NCBI RefSeq assembly: GCF_012516315.1
Contig: NZ_CP051185.1
Location: 124,001-188,000, forward strand
Reading direction: 5' to 3'
Length of the DNA: 64,000 nt
DNA from: Limnospira fusiformis SAG 85.79
Lineage (GTDB): Bacteria; Cyanobacteriota; Cyanobacteriia; Cyanobacteriales; Microcoleaceae
Positions 46,166 to 54,989 of the stretch are shown here, piece by piece. Under the pieces are notes generated by a model. That model was not told where the DNA came from and did no database searches. It worked only from the letters and a program-made list of their open reading frames with translations. The translations under genes and the position numbers were made by a program. Position 1 is the stretch's first letter. Each line of letters begins with the position of its first letter.

Positions 46166-46890
46166 CGAAAGGGAAGTCACCTTCGCCAACTCCAATTCCA
46201 AACCGTGCTTGATACTTTCACATCACACGGCTCCTAATGTGAATACCCTATTGTCAGTAGGAACGGGACTACAACCCCCCGCTTTATGACTTCAACTTTC
46301 AGAGCTATATGACATACGTAGTCTTTAAACTCGCTTTCGCCGTAGGACTCCTACTTACCGCAGTCTCTATATCCACACCGTGACTAGTGGGCATATCCTA
46401 ACCATTACAGTTAGGCATTAGCTTTCAGTCACATCCTTTCCCCTTAAAGGTATACGCTTACACTTTTGACTACTCAATAGACACAACACTACTGAGAGCC
46501 TAAAAGGGGTTTAAACGTTCCGTTTATACGGGCATTCCATCTTTAGACTTGTCCTATCCACCGGGTTACTTAAAAAGGTCTGTGTAGGTAGCGTGCTCAG
46601 ACTCCTACTTTTCTCCTTACTCTTTTGAGTGCAGCGTATCAACCTATTTCGCTACTTACTATTGACGATGGTTCAAGTCGGAACATTCAGATTTCCTTAG
46701 TCATGGATGGTTGGCAGTGGTCGAGTGAGAGGTAGGTTCCCCTATTACGCCTTCCGTTCCCCGCTTCAACCCTAGGAGTGTGAATCCTCAAATTGGGGGT
46801 GGCTATCGCCGTTACTCTATCCCATAATCGCCCCAAGTGGGTTTAATACTCCTCCTAGGTATACTTGGATGGTATATTGCGATTTCTTAA
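46160..46890 (-). ncRNA. Group II intron-like RNA element without ORF (minus strand)
   Basis: On the minus strand domain V is clear at 46234-46200: GGAGCCGTGTGATGTGAAAG then a pairing strand to AAGCACGGTT. A short domain VI-like hairpin follows to ~46160 (GAAG-GTGA-CTTC, then TTTCGACC). The ~600 bases before it hold typical intron domain I text (AATGCCTAACTGTAATGGTT, GACTGCGGTAAGTAGGAGTC) and no open frame. The 5' end is not resolved; no GTGCG-type start was found, so the left limit on this strand is approximate. Confidence 0.65.
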
Positions 46891-46917
46891 AATGGGATTG
46901 ACCTTGAGTTCCCTGCC

Positions 46918-47394
46918 TTGCTTAGATTTCTCCAAGCGTTGGGACATATAAACAGTTATGGGATGGTCAGGGTACGAGTCCCTTATATTTCACCAAGGGG
47001 TGAAAGTCCCACTAGGAAGTTATTTCAGGCATTGCAGCCCTATTTCACTCCTAAACGTCTCGCACGGACACCAATAGTCAGACATACCCTAGAGAGACCG
47101 GACGCAACACCATACGACGGAAACTGGACATACTGGGCAACCAGAAAAGGACAAGCAATTGGAACACCAACAAGGATAGCAAAACTACTCAAGAAACAGA
47201 AAGGTAAGTGTAAATGGTGTGGACAATACTTTACACCATCAGACGTAATTGAGGTTCACCATATTGTACCTCGATGCCTAGGCGGAAAGGATGTATACAA
47301 TAATCTTCAATTACTACACCACCACACCCGCGATGACAAGACAGCCCTAGACAAGGCTAAAGCTGTATCCATAACAATGGAACAGTCAGACTAG
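46918..47394 (+). CDS. Truncated group II intron protein ORF with HNH domain
   Basis: The last ~110 residues are the end of a group II intron reverse transcriptase/maturase: TPIVRHTLERPDATPYDGNW, YWATRKGQAIGTPTR and the HNH endonuclease CKWCGQYF...VHHIVPRCLGGKD...LQLLHHH. The reverse transcriptase part is missing; what precedes it is intron 5' text read in frame, joined by an internal deletion near 47070. The protein stops one base before domain V. A final HNH His-Cys change (HTRDD for HCHDD in the sister copy) may harm the nuclease. Confidence 0.7.
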   Translation: MLRFLQALGHINSYGMVRVRVPYISPRGESPTRKLFQALQPYFTPKRLARTPIVRHTLERPDATPYDGNWTYWATRKGQAIGTPTRIAKLLKKQKGKCKWCGQYFTPSDVIEVHHIVPRCLGGKDVYNNLQLLHHHTRDDKTALDKAKAVSITMEQSD

Positions 47395-47470
47395 GAGCCG
47401 TGTGAGGTGAAAGTCTCAAGCACGGTTTTGAATGGGAGGGAATGGAGGCGACTCCATTCTCGACCCCTAA
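46955..47470 (+). mobile_element. Deleted group II intron copy (5' piece plus HNH end, domains V and VI)
   Basis: Starts at about GTTATGGGATGGTCAGGG (shared with 36440) and ends after domain V at 47395-47430 (GGAGCCGTGTGAGGTGAAAG, loop, AGCACGGTT) and a domain VI-like hairpin AATGGAG-GCGA-CTCCATT, then CTCGACCCCTA. It abuts the coding text of a second intron copy, with no unrelated DNA between. Confidence 0.6.
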
Positions 47471-47925
47471 TGGCATGGACAGTATCAAGATGCAGAAAGG
47501 CAAATCACGATAAACTGAGGAAATATTTTAGACCGGGAACGGTCAAACTCAGTAATGGGAAAGAAAGACATGAAACTTGGTTATTCCAGACCAAGGATGG
47601 ATACACGTTATGGAAACATGACTGGACTCCGATTGTCAGACACACCCTAATACGCCCGGAAGCAACACTTTATGACGGAAACTGGACTTACTGGGCAACC
47701 AGAAAAGGACAAGCAATTGGAACGCCTAATAGGGTAGCAAAACTACTCAAAAAGCAAAAAGGCAGGTGCTCTTGGTGTGGGCAATACTTTACCCCATCAG
47801 ACATAACTGAAGTAGACCATGTTGTACCTCGAAGCCACGGTGGAAAGGATGAATACAAAAATCTTCAGTTACTACACCGCCATTGCCACGATGATAAGAC
47901 GGCACTCGATAATTGGTGTTGCATA

Positions 47926-48957
47926 CAGCCTTTGTCTCAATCATTAAGCACAGTAACAACACTTGGTAAACCAGTTATTCAAACACTGTAAATCCACAAG
48001 GCTTACCGCCACTTCTACTAATCTCACTAATAATTCCATGGTCTCCGTCCTGAACTTGCACACTACACTTTTGAGCTGTGACCACATCATCTCTATCGGG
48101 TTAAACTCAGGGGAATACACCGGCAGATATTCTACCCTGGCTCCTACTGACTCTATCATTTCTTTGACTTCTTCTCGATGATGAGAATTTCAGTTATCCA
48201 TTACCACTACATCTCCTTTTTTTAATTTTGGCAATAAATCTAACTTGATGAATTGGAGAAAATCCTCTTTTTTCATTGACCCTTATAATGTTTGAGTCGC
48301 CACCACTCCGGAGAGCTTAATTGCACCAATTATTGTCATTTTTTGACCTCGATAGGATTTCCACAGTTCATAGACTTTTTTCCCTTTCGTAGCTCTGGCT
48401 AACGGTCTGCTCATCCCTACCCATAACCCACTTTCATCAATAAACACAAGCTTTTCAGGAGCCACATCTCTAATTATTTACCAATAATCTACTCGCGCTT
48501 TCTGTACTTCTTCTGTTACTACTTTTTCGCTCCTGTATGTTTTTTTTTGAGACTTATATCGTGCTGCTTTAAAAATCTATCTATCATGGTCGTACTGACA
48601 TTTATGCCCAGCTTTTCTCTGAGCTTATCACTATATTGCCATAAGGTCAGGTCGGGGTGGGCTTCTACAATATCTATCACGGCTTCCTCATGCTTAGATA
48701 AAATGCTTTTCTTTTTAGTGCCACACTTACGAGGAGATAAGTCTCCCGTTAATCGATACTGTTTGACCAGTCGCCTTACCGTGTCTGGACTCACCAAAAA
48801 GCGTTGCGCTACTTTTCGGATAGAGGTGTCTCCTTTTTCATAGGCTTCTACTATCTTTTTCCGAAAATCTAAAGAGTAACGGCTCATGGTAGTTGGTTGT
48901 GATAACTTATACAATAGCCATACATTATACTGTACTGTGTGTTTTGTGTAAAGGCTG
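47926..48957 (-). mobile_element. IS630-type element, copy A
   Basis: Ends CAGCCTTT and AAAGGCTG (8-bp inverted repeats) flanked by TA at 47924-47925 and 48958-48959, the IS630/Tc1 target duplication. About 1,032 bases. Sits in the left arm of the IS1 element. Near-identical copy B is at 50487-51517 in the opposite orientation. Confidence 0.85.
47944..48887 (-). pseudogene. IS630-type transposase, copy A, with internal stops
   Basis: Starts MSRYSLDFRKKIVEAYEKGD, with an HTH (VAQRFLVSPDTVRRLVKQYR), ends a first frame at LKKKHTGAKK, then continues as EKLVFIDESGLWVGMSRPLA (first DDE Asp), a TAA stop after GVVATQTL, then a TGA in place of a Trp in the DN-NSHH segment, and EYLPVYSPEFNPIEMMWSQL (last DDE Glu). 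It cannot give an intact transposase without recoding. Confidence 0.85.
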
Positions 48958-48989
48958 TAATAGAAAATGATATTCTCAAATAAATCAAG

Positions 48990-49670
48990 ATGGATTGTCC
49001 TTATTGCCAAAGCCATAAAGTAGTCAAAAATGGTCATCGTCAGGGAAAACAGAGTTACCTGTGCCGTGAATGTGGTCGCCAATTTCGAGAAAATCCCTGT
49101 CCTGGAGGTTACAGTTCTGATGTCAAAGAGCTTTGTGTGAAAATTTCCCTCAATGGCATGGGATTTCGAGCCATTGAGAGAGTCACTGGTATTTCTCACA
49201 ACACAATACTTAACTGGGTTAGAGTTGCAGAAACCCACATTGATGAGGAAAACTATGAAATTCCTGAAATAGCTCAAATTGATGAGCTTCAGACTTTTGT
49301 GGGTTCAAAAAAAACCATCTGGGTCTGGACAGTTGTGAATACCAAACTGCCTGGCATTCTGAAGTTTGTCATAGGCGACCGCTCATTGCTGACTTTTACC
49401 ACATTATGGCAAATGATTCAGGGCTGGGCTGGTTTTCTATATATTACGGACGGATACAAAGTTTATCCTTGCTTAATTGAGGATTGCAATCATCTAGTCA
49501 GCAAAACGGCTATGACAAGAGTAGAAGGAGAAAACTGCCGTCTGAGGCACTATTTAGCCAGGCTACATCGCAAAACTTTGTGTGATTCCAAGTCCACTGA
49601 GATGTTGTACAAATCAATTCGCTTACTTATCTATTATTTGAAGCATGGACAACTTCCTCCGTTCTCTTAA
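48990..49670 (+). CDS. IS1 family transposase
   Basis: 226 residues. N-terminal zinc ribbon CPYCQSHKVVKNGHRQGKQS...CRECGRQF, HTH region FRAIERVTGISHNTILNWVR, and the DDE part AQIDELQTFVG...YITDGYKVYP...TRVEGENCRLRHYLARLHRK. It appears full length in a single frame (no frameshift between InsA- and InsB-like parts, as in many cyanobacterial IS1). Its promoter side has been separated from the left end by the IS630 insertion, but the coding sequence is intact. Confidence 0.88.
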   Translation: MDCPYCQSHKVVKNGHRQGKQSYLCRECGRQFRENPCPGGYSSDVKELCVKISLNGMGFRAIERVTGISHNTILNWVRVAETHIDEENYEIPEIAQIDELQTFVGSKKTIWVWTVVNTKLPGILKFVIGDRSLLTFTTLWQMIQGWAGFLYITDGYKVYPCLIEDCNHLVSKTAMTRVEGENCRLRHYLARLHRKTLCDSKSTEMLYKSIRLLIYYLKHGQLPPFS

Positions 49671-50486
49671 TCATTCCTCACTGTGCAATACCCGATAATT
49701 CCAACGCTGTATCCCTAACAATGGAGCAATCAGATTAGGAGCCGTGTGAGGTGAAAGTCTCAAGCACGGTTCTGTATGGGAGGGGGAGATGGTGACATCT
49801 CTCTCGACCCCTACTAAACCGACTCGGGTTCAATTTCCATGCCTGCCTGCCCAACTTGTATAGCAAAAGACAGAACAGTTAGGACGTATAATGGCACGGA
49901 TATCTACAGAAGACCCAAAATGCCAGCCCCCTACAGTTACGACCTTAGACAAAAAGTTATTAATGCAATTGAACTAGACGGTATACCCAAAACCGAAGCC
50001 AGTCAAGTTTTCCATGTCAGCAGGAACACCATCAATCTCTGGCTGCAAAGAAAAGAACACACCGGCGACTTCCTCCCTAAACCTAATCGCCCACCTGGTC
50101 ATGGCCACCAAATTACCGACTGGCACAAATTCAAGGCTTTTGCCCAAGAGCATGGCGATCAAACCTCCGCTCAGATGGCTCAACTTTGGGATGACGACAT
50201 CTCTCCTCGCACCATATCCAGAGCCTTGAAGAAAATTGGCTTCACCAGAAAAAAAACTTACGGCTACCAAGAACGTGATGAGCAACAGCGAGAGGAGTTT
50301 ATTGCTCAGATTGAACAGATGGAGCCGGAAGGGTTGGTTTACCTCGATGAAGCTGGCATGAATAGTCAAGACTCGGATTATCCTTATGGTTACTGCGAGG
50401 AAGGACAACGCTTCCATGCCCTCAAATCAGGGAAGAGGCAGGGCAGGGTGAGCTATATGGCGGCATGGTGTTATCAACAACTCTTA

Positions 50487-51517
50487 CAGCCTTTACACAA
50501 AACACAAAGTACGGTATAATGTATGGCTATTGTATAAGTTATCACAACCAACTACCATGAGCCGTTACTCTTTAGATTTTCGGAAAAAGATAGTAGAAGC
50601 CTATGAAAAAGGAGACACTTCTATCCGAAAAGTAGCGCAACGCTTTTTGGTGAGTCCAGACACGGTAAGGCGACTGGTCAAACAGTATCGATTAACGGGA
50701 GACTTATCTCCTCGTAAGTGTGGCACTAAAAAGAAAAGCATTTGATCTAAGCATGAGGAAGCCGTGATAGATATTGTAGAAGCCCACCCCGACCTGACCT
50801 TATGGCAATATAGTGATAAGCTCAGAGACAAGCTGGGCATAAATGTCAGTACGACCATGATAGATAGATTTTTAAAGCAGCACGATATAAGTCTCAAAAA
50901 AAACATACAGGAGCGAAAAAGTAGTAACAGAATAAGTACAGAAAGCGCGAGTAGATTATTGGTAAAGAATTAGAGATGTGGCTCCTGAAAAGCTTGTGTT
51001 TATTGATGAAAGTGGGTTATGGGTAGGGATGAGCAGACCGTTAGCCAGAGCGACGAAAGGGAAAAAAGTCTATGAACTGCGGAAATCCTATCGAGGTCAA
51101 AAAATGACAATAATTGGTGCAATTAAGCTCTCCGGAGTGGTGGCGACTCAAACATTATAAGGGTCAATGAAAAAAGAGGATTTTCTCCAATTCATCAAGT
51201 TAGATTTATTGCCAAAATTAAAAAAAGGAGATGTAGTGGTAATGGATAACTGAAATTATCATCATCGAGAAGAAGTCAAAGAAATGATAGAGTCAGTAGG
51301 AGCCAGGGTAGAATATCTGCCGGTGTATTCCCCTGAGTTTAACCCGATAGAGATGATGTGGTCACAGCTCAAAAGTGTAGTGTGCAAGTTCAGGACGGAG
51401 ACCATGGAATTATTAGTGAGATTGGTAGAAGTGGCGGTAAGCCTTGTGGATTTACAGTGTTTGAATAACTGGTTTACCAAGTGTTGTTAATGTGCTTAAT
51501 GATTGAGATAAAGGCTG
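50487..51517 (+). mobile_element. IS630-type element, copy B
   Basis: CAGCCTTT...AAAGGCTG ends, TA at 50485-50486 and 51518-51519. Excising element plus one TA restores the host transposase frame exactly (CTCTTA-GCTCCC, L-L-A-P). Nearly identical to copy A. Confidence 0.88.
50557..51490 (+). pseudogene. IS630-type transposase, copy B, with internal stops
   Basis: Same protein as copy A. It shares the TAA after GVVATQTL and the TGA in the DN-NSHH segment, and has one private TGA (TTA to TGA) after CGTKKKSI. A differing A-run length (KNIQERKSSN versus KKHTGAKK) breaks the frame. The shared stops show that both copies descend from an already defective element. Confidence 0.85.
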
Positions 51518-51698
51518 TAGCTCCCTTTACCTTTGAGGGTTGTTGTAATTGGACAGTGTTTGAGTTGTGGTTGGAGTTTATCTTAATTCCAACATTGAAG
51601 CCAGGTCAGACTCTAGTATTGGACAATGCAACGTTTCATAAAGGGGGCGGATTGCTGAACTGGTGGAGGCAGCTCAATGCCGTTTACTCTATCTTCCG

Positions 51699-51788
51699 CC
51701 TTATTCGCCAGACCTCAACAAGATAGAGAAATGTTGGTCGTGGTTGAAAGCCCGCATTCGCCATTGTATTGAGGTCTGGCGAATAAGG
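51699..51788. repeat. 20-bp inverted repeat at the broken end of the second IS630 gene
   Basis: CCTTATTCGCCAGACCTCAA at 51699-51718 is repeated in reverse complement at 51769-51788 (50 bases between). The left arm is normal transposase coding (PYSPDL); the right arm replaces the expected C-terminal codons. Confidence 0.85.
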
Positions 51789-51821
51789 TGCTATACATCA
51801 AAAGGTTTAACAATACCTTGA

Positions 51822-52549
51822 GACAACCAGTGTCTCGCTTAGTACCCAAGACCTTGTCCTTTTCCAAGTGTTTGCAGAATCACATTGGTGGCATTTGGTA
51901 TTTTATCCATCACTACAACGCATCATTACCTCTTTAGCACTACCACCCTACAAAAGGATTCGCTTCCGGAGTTTGGTTACTGGTCAAAATTCATCTCGCC
52001 GTTAAGCCGCTCGGCTTAACGGGAGTCCTCTTTTGAGATTTAAGATCAGCTTGGGAATTTGTTTAACTTAACTGTGTTAGACTGAATTAAATTCTCCAAA
52101 AAAGCCTGCTACAATTTTGGGCAAGAAAATCTCAAATCAGTGTGGCTAAGTCTGACATCGCTGCTTGTTCAGGCGGGCATTGTAAACTTTTATTACGAAA
52201 CTCATAGATTCTTCAAAAGTGATCGGGAACCCCCATTACAGGTGATGAAGATTAGCTTGTTAACTGATAGGGGTCACTTCTTTAATGAGGGAGTTTCCAT
52301 ATACTAGGTAACAGACCTGAAAAAGTAACCCTGATTATTGATATACCGACTAATTCAGGTATCCCTCACCAATAATTCATGACTCAGATTGCTGATCGGC
52401 AACATTGGGAACTGAAAGACTCAAGAGCGGTCTTAACCTGAATCAAGAATTAGCTAGTGCGATCGCCAACCTTAACATCCTGGGAATACTGAATCCTAGG
52501 CTCTGTGAGAGCAATTTGTGTTTAACCAAAAGCAACTGAGAACACGATC
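51822..52549. other. Intergenic region before the sigma factor
   Basis: About 730 bases with no credible gene. It holds a perfect 11-bp inverted repeat, CCGTTAAGCCG-CT-CGGCTTAACGG, at 51999-52022 followed by GAGTCCTCTTTTGAG, which looks like a mobile-element end or a terminator. From about 52030 the text seems to be the sigma gene leader; no convincing -35/-10 pair was found. Confidence 0.45.
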
Positions 52550-53773
52550 ATGTCAGCCACCAAAGCTTCCCCAGATAAAGAGTCCACCCAAACTTTCCCA
52601 ACTAAGGACAAGGATATGGAACTACCAACAGATGAACTCATCCGCCTTGACTTCAGTGATGTTGACCTCTCTGAGGCTCAAAGCAGTAGGCGCACTACGG
52701 ACTTAGTGCGTCTGTACCTCCAAGAAATTGGTCGGGTTCGCTTACTGGGAAAAGATGAGGAAGTCTCAGAAGCCCAAAAAGTTCAGCGTTATGTACAACT
52801 GGTGGAATTGCGGGACACGGAGGCGGAAACCAAGGGGGGGGTACTCCAGACCTATGTTAATCTCCTGAAAGTACGCGATCGCCTCTGTGCTAAATTAAGC
52901 CATCGTCCATCCTTAGAGCGTTGGGCTGCGGCTGGGGGGGTTAATGTAGCTCAACTCAAGCAGATTATGGCAGAGGGTAAGCGCTGTTGGGCGGAACTAG
53001 CTAACCTGAGTGTAGAAGAACTAAAACAAGTCCAGCGGGAAGGCCTACAGGCTAAAGATCACATGATCAAAGCTAATTTGCGCCTGGTGGTATCAGTTGC
53101 TAAAAAATATCAAAACCGTGGTTTAGAACTATTAGACTTAATCCAAGAGGGAACCCTAGGATTAGAACGAGCCGTAGAAAAGTTTGATCCTACCCGTGGC
53201 TACCGCTTTAGCACTTACTCTTACTGGTGGATTCGCCAAGGAATTACCCGGGCGATCGCCACTCAAAGCCGGACTATCAGGCTTCCGGTGCATATTACCG
53301 AGAAACTCAATAAAATTAAGAAAGCCCAGCGCAAGATTTCCCAAGAAAAAAGTCGCACGGCTACCATTGATGATATCGCCACTGAATTAAAGATGACCCC
53401 GGATCAAATTCGGGAAGTGCTGCTGCGGGTTCCCCGTTCAGTTTCCTTAGAAACCAAAGTGGGAACGGACAAAGATACAGAACTAGGAGATTTGCTAGAA
53501 ACAGAAGAAAGCACCCCGGAAGAACTGTTGATGCGGGAATCTCTTTATCGAGAACTACAGAACCTCCTAGCTGATCTCAGTGGTAAGGAGCGGGCTGTCA
53601 TTCAAATGCGTTATGGTTTGGGTGATGGTCATCCTTACTCCCTAGCGGAAATTGGTCGTGCTCTGGATCTGTCGCGGGAACGGGTTCGCCAAATCGAGGC
53701 TAAGGCTCTGCAAAAACTGCGCCAGCCTAAGCGTCGTAACCGAGTGCGGGATTATCTGGATTCTCTGGATTAG
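52550..53773 (+). CDS. sigC: Group 2 RNA polymerase sigma factor, probably SigC
   Basis: 407 residues, sigma-70 family without a long region 1.1. TTDLVRLYLQEIGRVRLLG is region 1.2; a spacer follows; DHMIKANLRLVVSVAKKYQN and DLIQEGTLGLERAVEKFDP, FSTYSYWWIRQGITRAIATQ are region 2; LPVHITEKLNKIKKAQRKIS region 3; YSLAEIGRALDLSRERVRQI with EAKALQKLR region 4. Group 2 sigmas in cyanobacteria answer stress and carbon/nitrogen state. The ~100-residue segment between regions 1.2 and 2.1 fits SigC; the exact paralogue is not proven. Confidence 0.85.
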   Translation: MSATKASPDKESTQTFPTKDKDMELPTDELIRLDFSDVDLSEAQSSRRTTDLVRLYLQEIGRVRLLGKDEEVSEAQKVQRYVQLVELRDTEAETKGGVLQTYVNLLKVRDRLCAKLSHRPSLERWAAAGGVNVAQLKQIMAEGKRCWAELANLSVEELKQVQREGLQAKDHMIKANLRLVVSVAKKYQNRGLELLDLIQEGTLGLERAVEKFDPTRGYRFSTYSYWWIRQGITRAIATQSRTIRLPVHITEKLNKIKKAQRKISQEKSRTATIDDIATELKMTPDQIREVLLRVPRSVSLETKVGTDKDTELGDLLETEESTPEELLMRESLYRELQNLLADLSGKERAVIQMRYGLGDGHPYSLAEIGRALDLSRERVRQIEAKALQKLRQPKRRNRVRDYLDSLD

Positions 53774-53862
53774 TTTTTGAGCCTTGGTGGCGGGGTTATG
53801 GGAGATAACACTCGCCCCTAGGGTTGGGTTTATCAGAATTGATTATCAATAAGCTAGTTTTT

Positions 53863-53892
53863 TTGACAGAATCTCAAAATCTTGTGTATCAT
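53863..53892 (+). promoter_or_regulatory. Promoter with Fur-box-like sequence upstream of fur
   Basis: TTGACA (53863-53868), 18 bases, TATCAT (53887-53892), ending 30 bases before the fur start. TTGATTATCAATAAG at about 53839-53853 resembles an AT-rich Fur box, consistent with autoregulation. Confidence 0.55.
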
Positions 53893-53922
53893 TGTCAGTA
53901 TTAAGGTTTTATTGATAGTTTA

Positions 53923-54450
53923 ATGATGGTGTTATATACCGCGACTTCGTTTAAATCGGAACTGAATAACAAAGGGTGGCGACTGACTCCTCAGCGGGAA
54001 ACTATCCTCCATGTTTTTCAAAATTTGCCAAAAGGAAATCATCTCAGTGCTGAGGATCTCTATGATTTGTTAAAAGGTCGTGGGGAGACGATTAGTTTGT
54101 CTACGATTTACCGCACACTCAAGTTAATGGCGCGGATGGGAATTTTGCGAGAGTTGGAACTGGCAGAGGGCCACAAGCATTATGAAATAAATCAGCCTTA
54201 CCCACACCATCATCACCATCTTGTCTGTGTACAGTGTAACAAAACCATAGAATTTCAGAATGAGTCGATTTCCAAAATCGGTTTGAAGCAGGCGGAGAAA
54301 TCTGGGTTGCATTTGCTAGATTGCCAATTGACAGTTCATACTGTTTGTCATGAGGCTTTACGCATGGGCTGGCCTTCATTGGTTTCTAGTAATTGGTCTT
54401 GTTCTCAGGCGATCGCAGAAACTTCCGGTGAGTACCTTAACCCTGATTGA
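53923..54450 (+). CDS. fur: Ferric uptake regulator, FurA type
   Basis: 175 residues. WRLTPQRETILHVFQNLPKG and SLSTIYRTLKLMARMGILRE form the winged helix; HKHYEINQPYPHHHHHLVCV with CVQC is the regulatory metal site and first CxxC. The second Cys pair usual in cyanobacterial FurA (VCPxC) is replaced by VCHEALRMG; instead the protein has a longer, unusual tail with one more Cys (SNWSCSQAIAETSGEYLNPD). It binds DNA with Fe2+ (and haem in Anabaena FurA) to repress iron uptake genes. Confidence 0.88.
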   Translation: MMVLYTATSFKSELNNKGWRLTPQRETILHVFQNLPKGNHLSAEDLYDLLKGRGETISLSTIYRTLKLMARMGILRELELAEGHKHYEINQPYPHHHHHLVCVQCNKTIEFQNESISKIGLKQAEKSGLHLLDCQLTVHTVCHEALRMGWPSLVSSNWSCSQAIAETSGEYLNPD

Positions 54451-54755
54451 GTTTCACTTGGCGGCGTGGTAGTCCCAGGAACCGCTGTCTATCCCTAGGG
54501 CGATCGCCAGCGGGTTGATGCGGTTCCTCAAATATATACAGATACGGGGTCTAAAAGCTCCCTTGTTATTTTTGTGCTTGGCGTTGCAGACCCGGCGAGG
54601 TATGGGAAGAAGCGTTTACCTTTGCCTTGGAGTTGTAGAAGTCCAGATTGGTGTCAAGGGACTTAATGCGATCGCTTTTTTGTCCTAACTGGGAATTTGT
54701 ACTTGTTTTGTCCATTTTCCCAGTAGGCTACCTTCCATTGGGTCAGTCTGATAAC
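54451..54755. other. Intergenic region, no feature seen
   Basis: About 305 bases between fur and the end of the minus-strand block. Two HIP1-type octamers; no open frame or hairpin worth calling. The left edge of the unrecognised block may lie here, but no attachment-site repeat was seen. Confidence 0.4.
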
Positions 54756-54989
54756 TTACTCCTTGCTTTCTCCCCTGGGACAGTTAATCCGGCTAGTGCG
54801 ATCGCTTAACCTGGTGGGATTCTGTCTGGACTGATTTAGGATTGTGTATATCAGGTTCATTAGTTCGTTGTCTCTGGAGTTAACTTCAGTAATTAGTTTC
54901 TGGTTTTGTTTCATCAACTGCCAGACTAAAAAAACTGTAATTCCATCAGTTCCTAGCTTGACTATCTCAGGTAATGTATTAGAATTCAT
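54756..54989 (-). CDS. Small membrane protein, last gene of the unrecognised block
   Basis: 77 residues with one likely membrane segment (GTDGITVFLVWQLMKQ) near the N-terminus and a polar helical tail. Overlaps the next gene upstream by 11 bases. Size and topology are like holin-associated phage proteins, but no family is recognised. Confidence 0.55.
   Translation of the reverse strand: MNSNTLPEIVKLGTDGITVFLVWQLMKQNQKLITEVNSRDNELMNLIYTILNQSRQNPTRLSDRTSRINCPRGESKE

Larger units (their letters stand above)
47915..49692 (+). mobile_element. IS1 family element carrying a nested IS630 element
   Basis: Imperfect ends GGTGTTGCA (47915-47923) and TGCAATACC (49684-49692) face each other, and an 8-bp target duplication CGATAATT flanks it at 47907-47914 and 49693-49700. 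Removing the IS630 insert (47926-48957 plus one TA) leaves ~744 bases, right for IS1. Confidence 0.85.
47470..49812 (+). mobile_element. 3' end of a second group II intron, split by an IS1 element
   Basis: Coding for the reverse transcriptase tail (YFRPGTVKLSNGKERHETWL, TPIVRHTLIRPEATLYDGNW) and HNH domain (CSWCGQYF...EVDHVVPRSHGGKD...LLHRHCHDDKTALDN) runs to 47914. It resumes at 49693 with the last codons (AVSLTMEQSD-like), domain V at 49738-49774 and a domain VI hairpin (GAGATG-GTGA-CATCTC) to ~49812. The interruption is the IS1 element at 47915-49692. Confidence 0.75.
49920..51821 (+). pseudogene. Second-type IS630 transposase gene, split by copy B
   Basis: From ATG 49920: MPAPYSYDLRQKVINAIELD, HTH text FHVSRNTINLWLQRKEHTGD, EPEGLVYLDEAGMNSQDSDY (first Asp), AAWCYQQLL. 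The 1,031-base copy B is inserted here at a TA. After it the same frame resumes as APFTFEGCCNWTVFELWLEF, TLVLDNATFHKGG (second Asp), and, after a -1 shift in AAAGGGGGCGG, LPPYSPDLNKIEKCWSWLKA (last Glu). The tail is lost: after RHCIE the DNA is an inverted copy of part of the gene. Dead by several lesions. Confidence 0.82.

Noticed and set aside
48519-49277. A 252-codon minus-strand frame starting inside the IS1 transposase
   Set aside because: Its first ~130 codons are antisense to IS1; the real start is the MSRYS codon at 48887.
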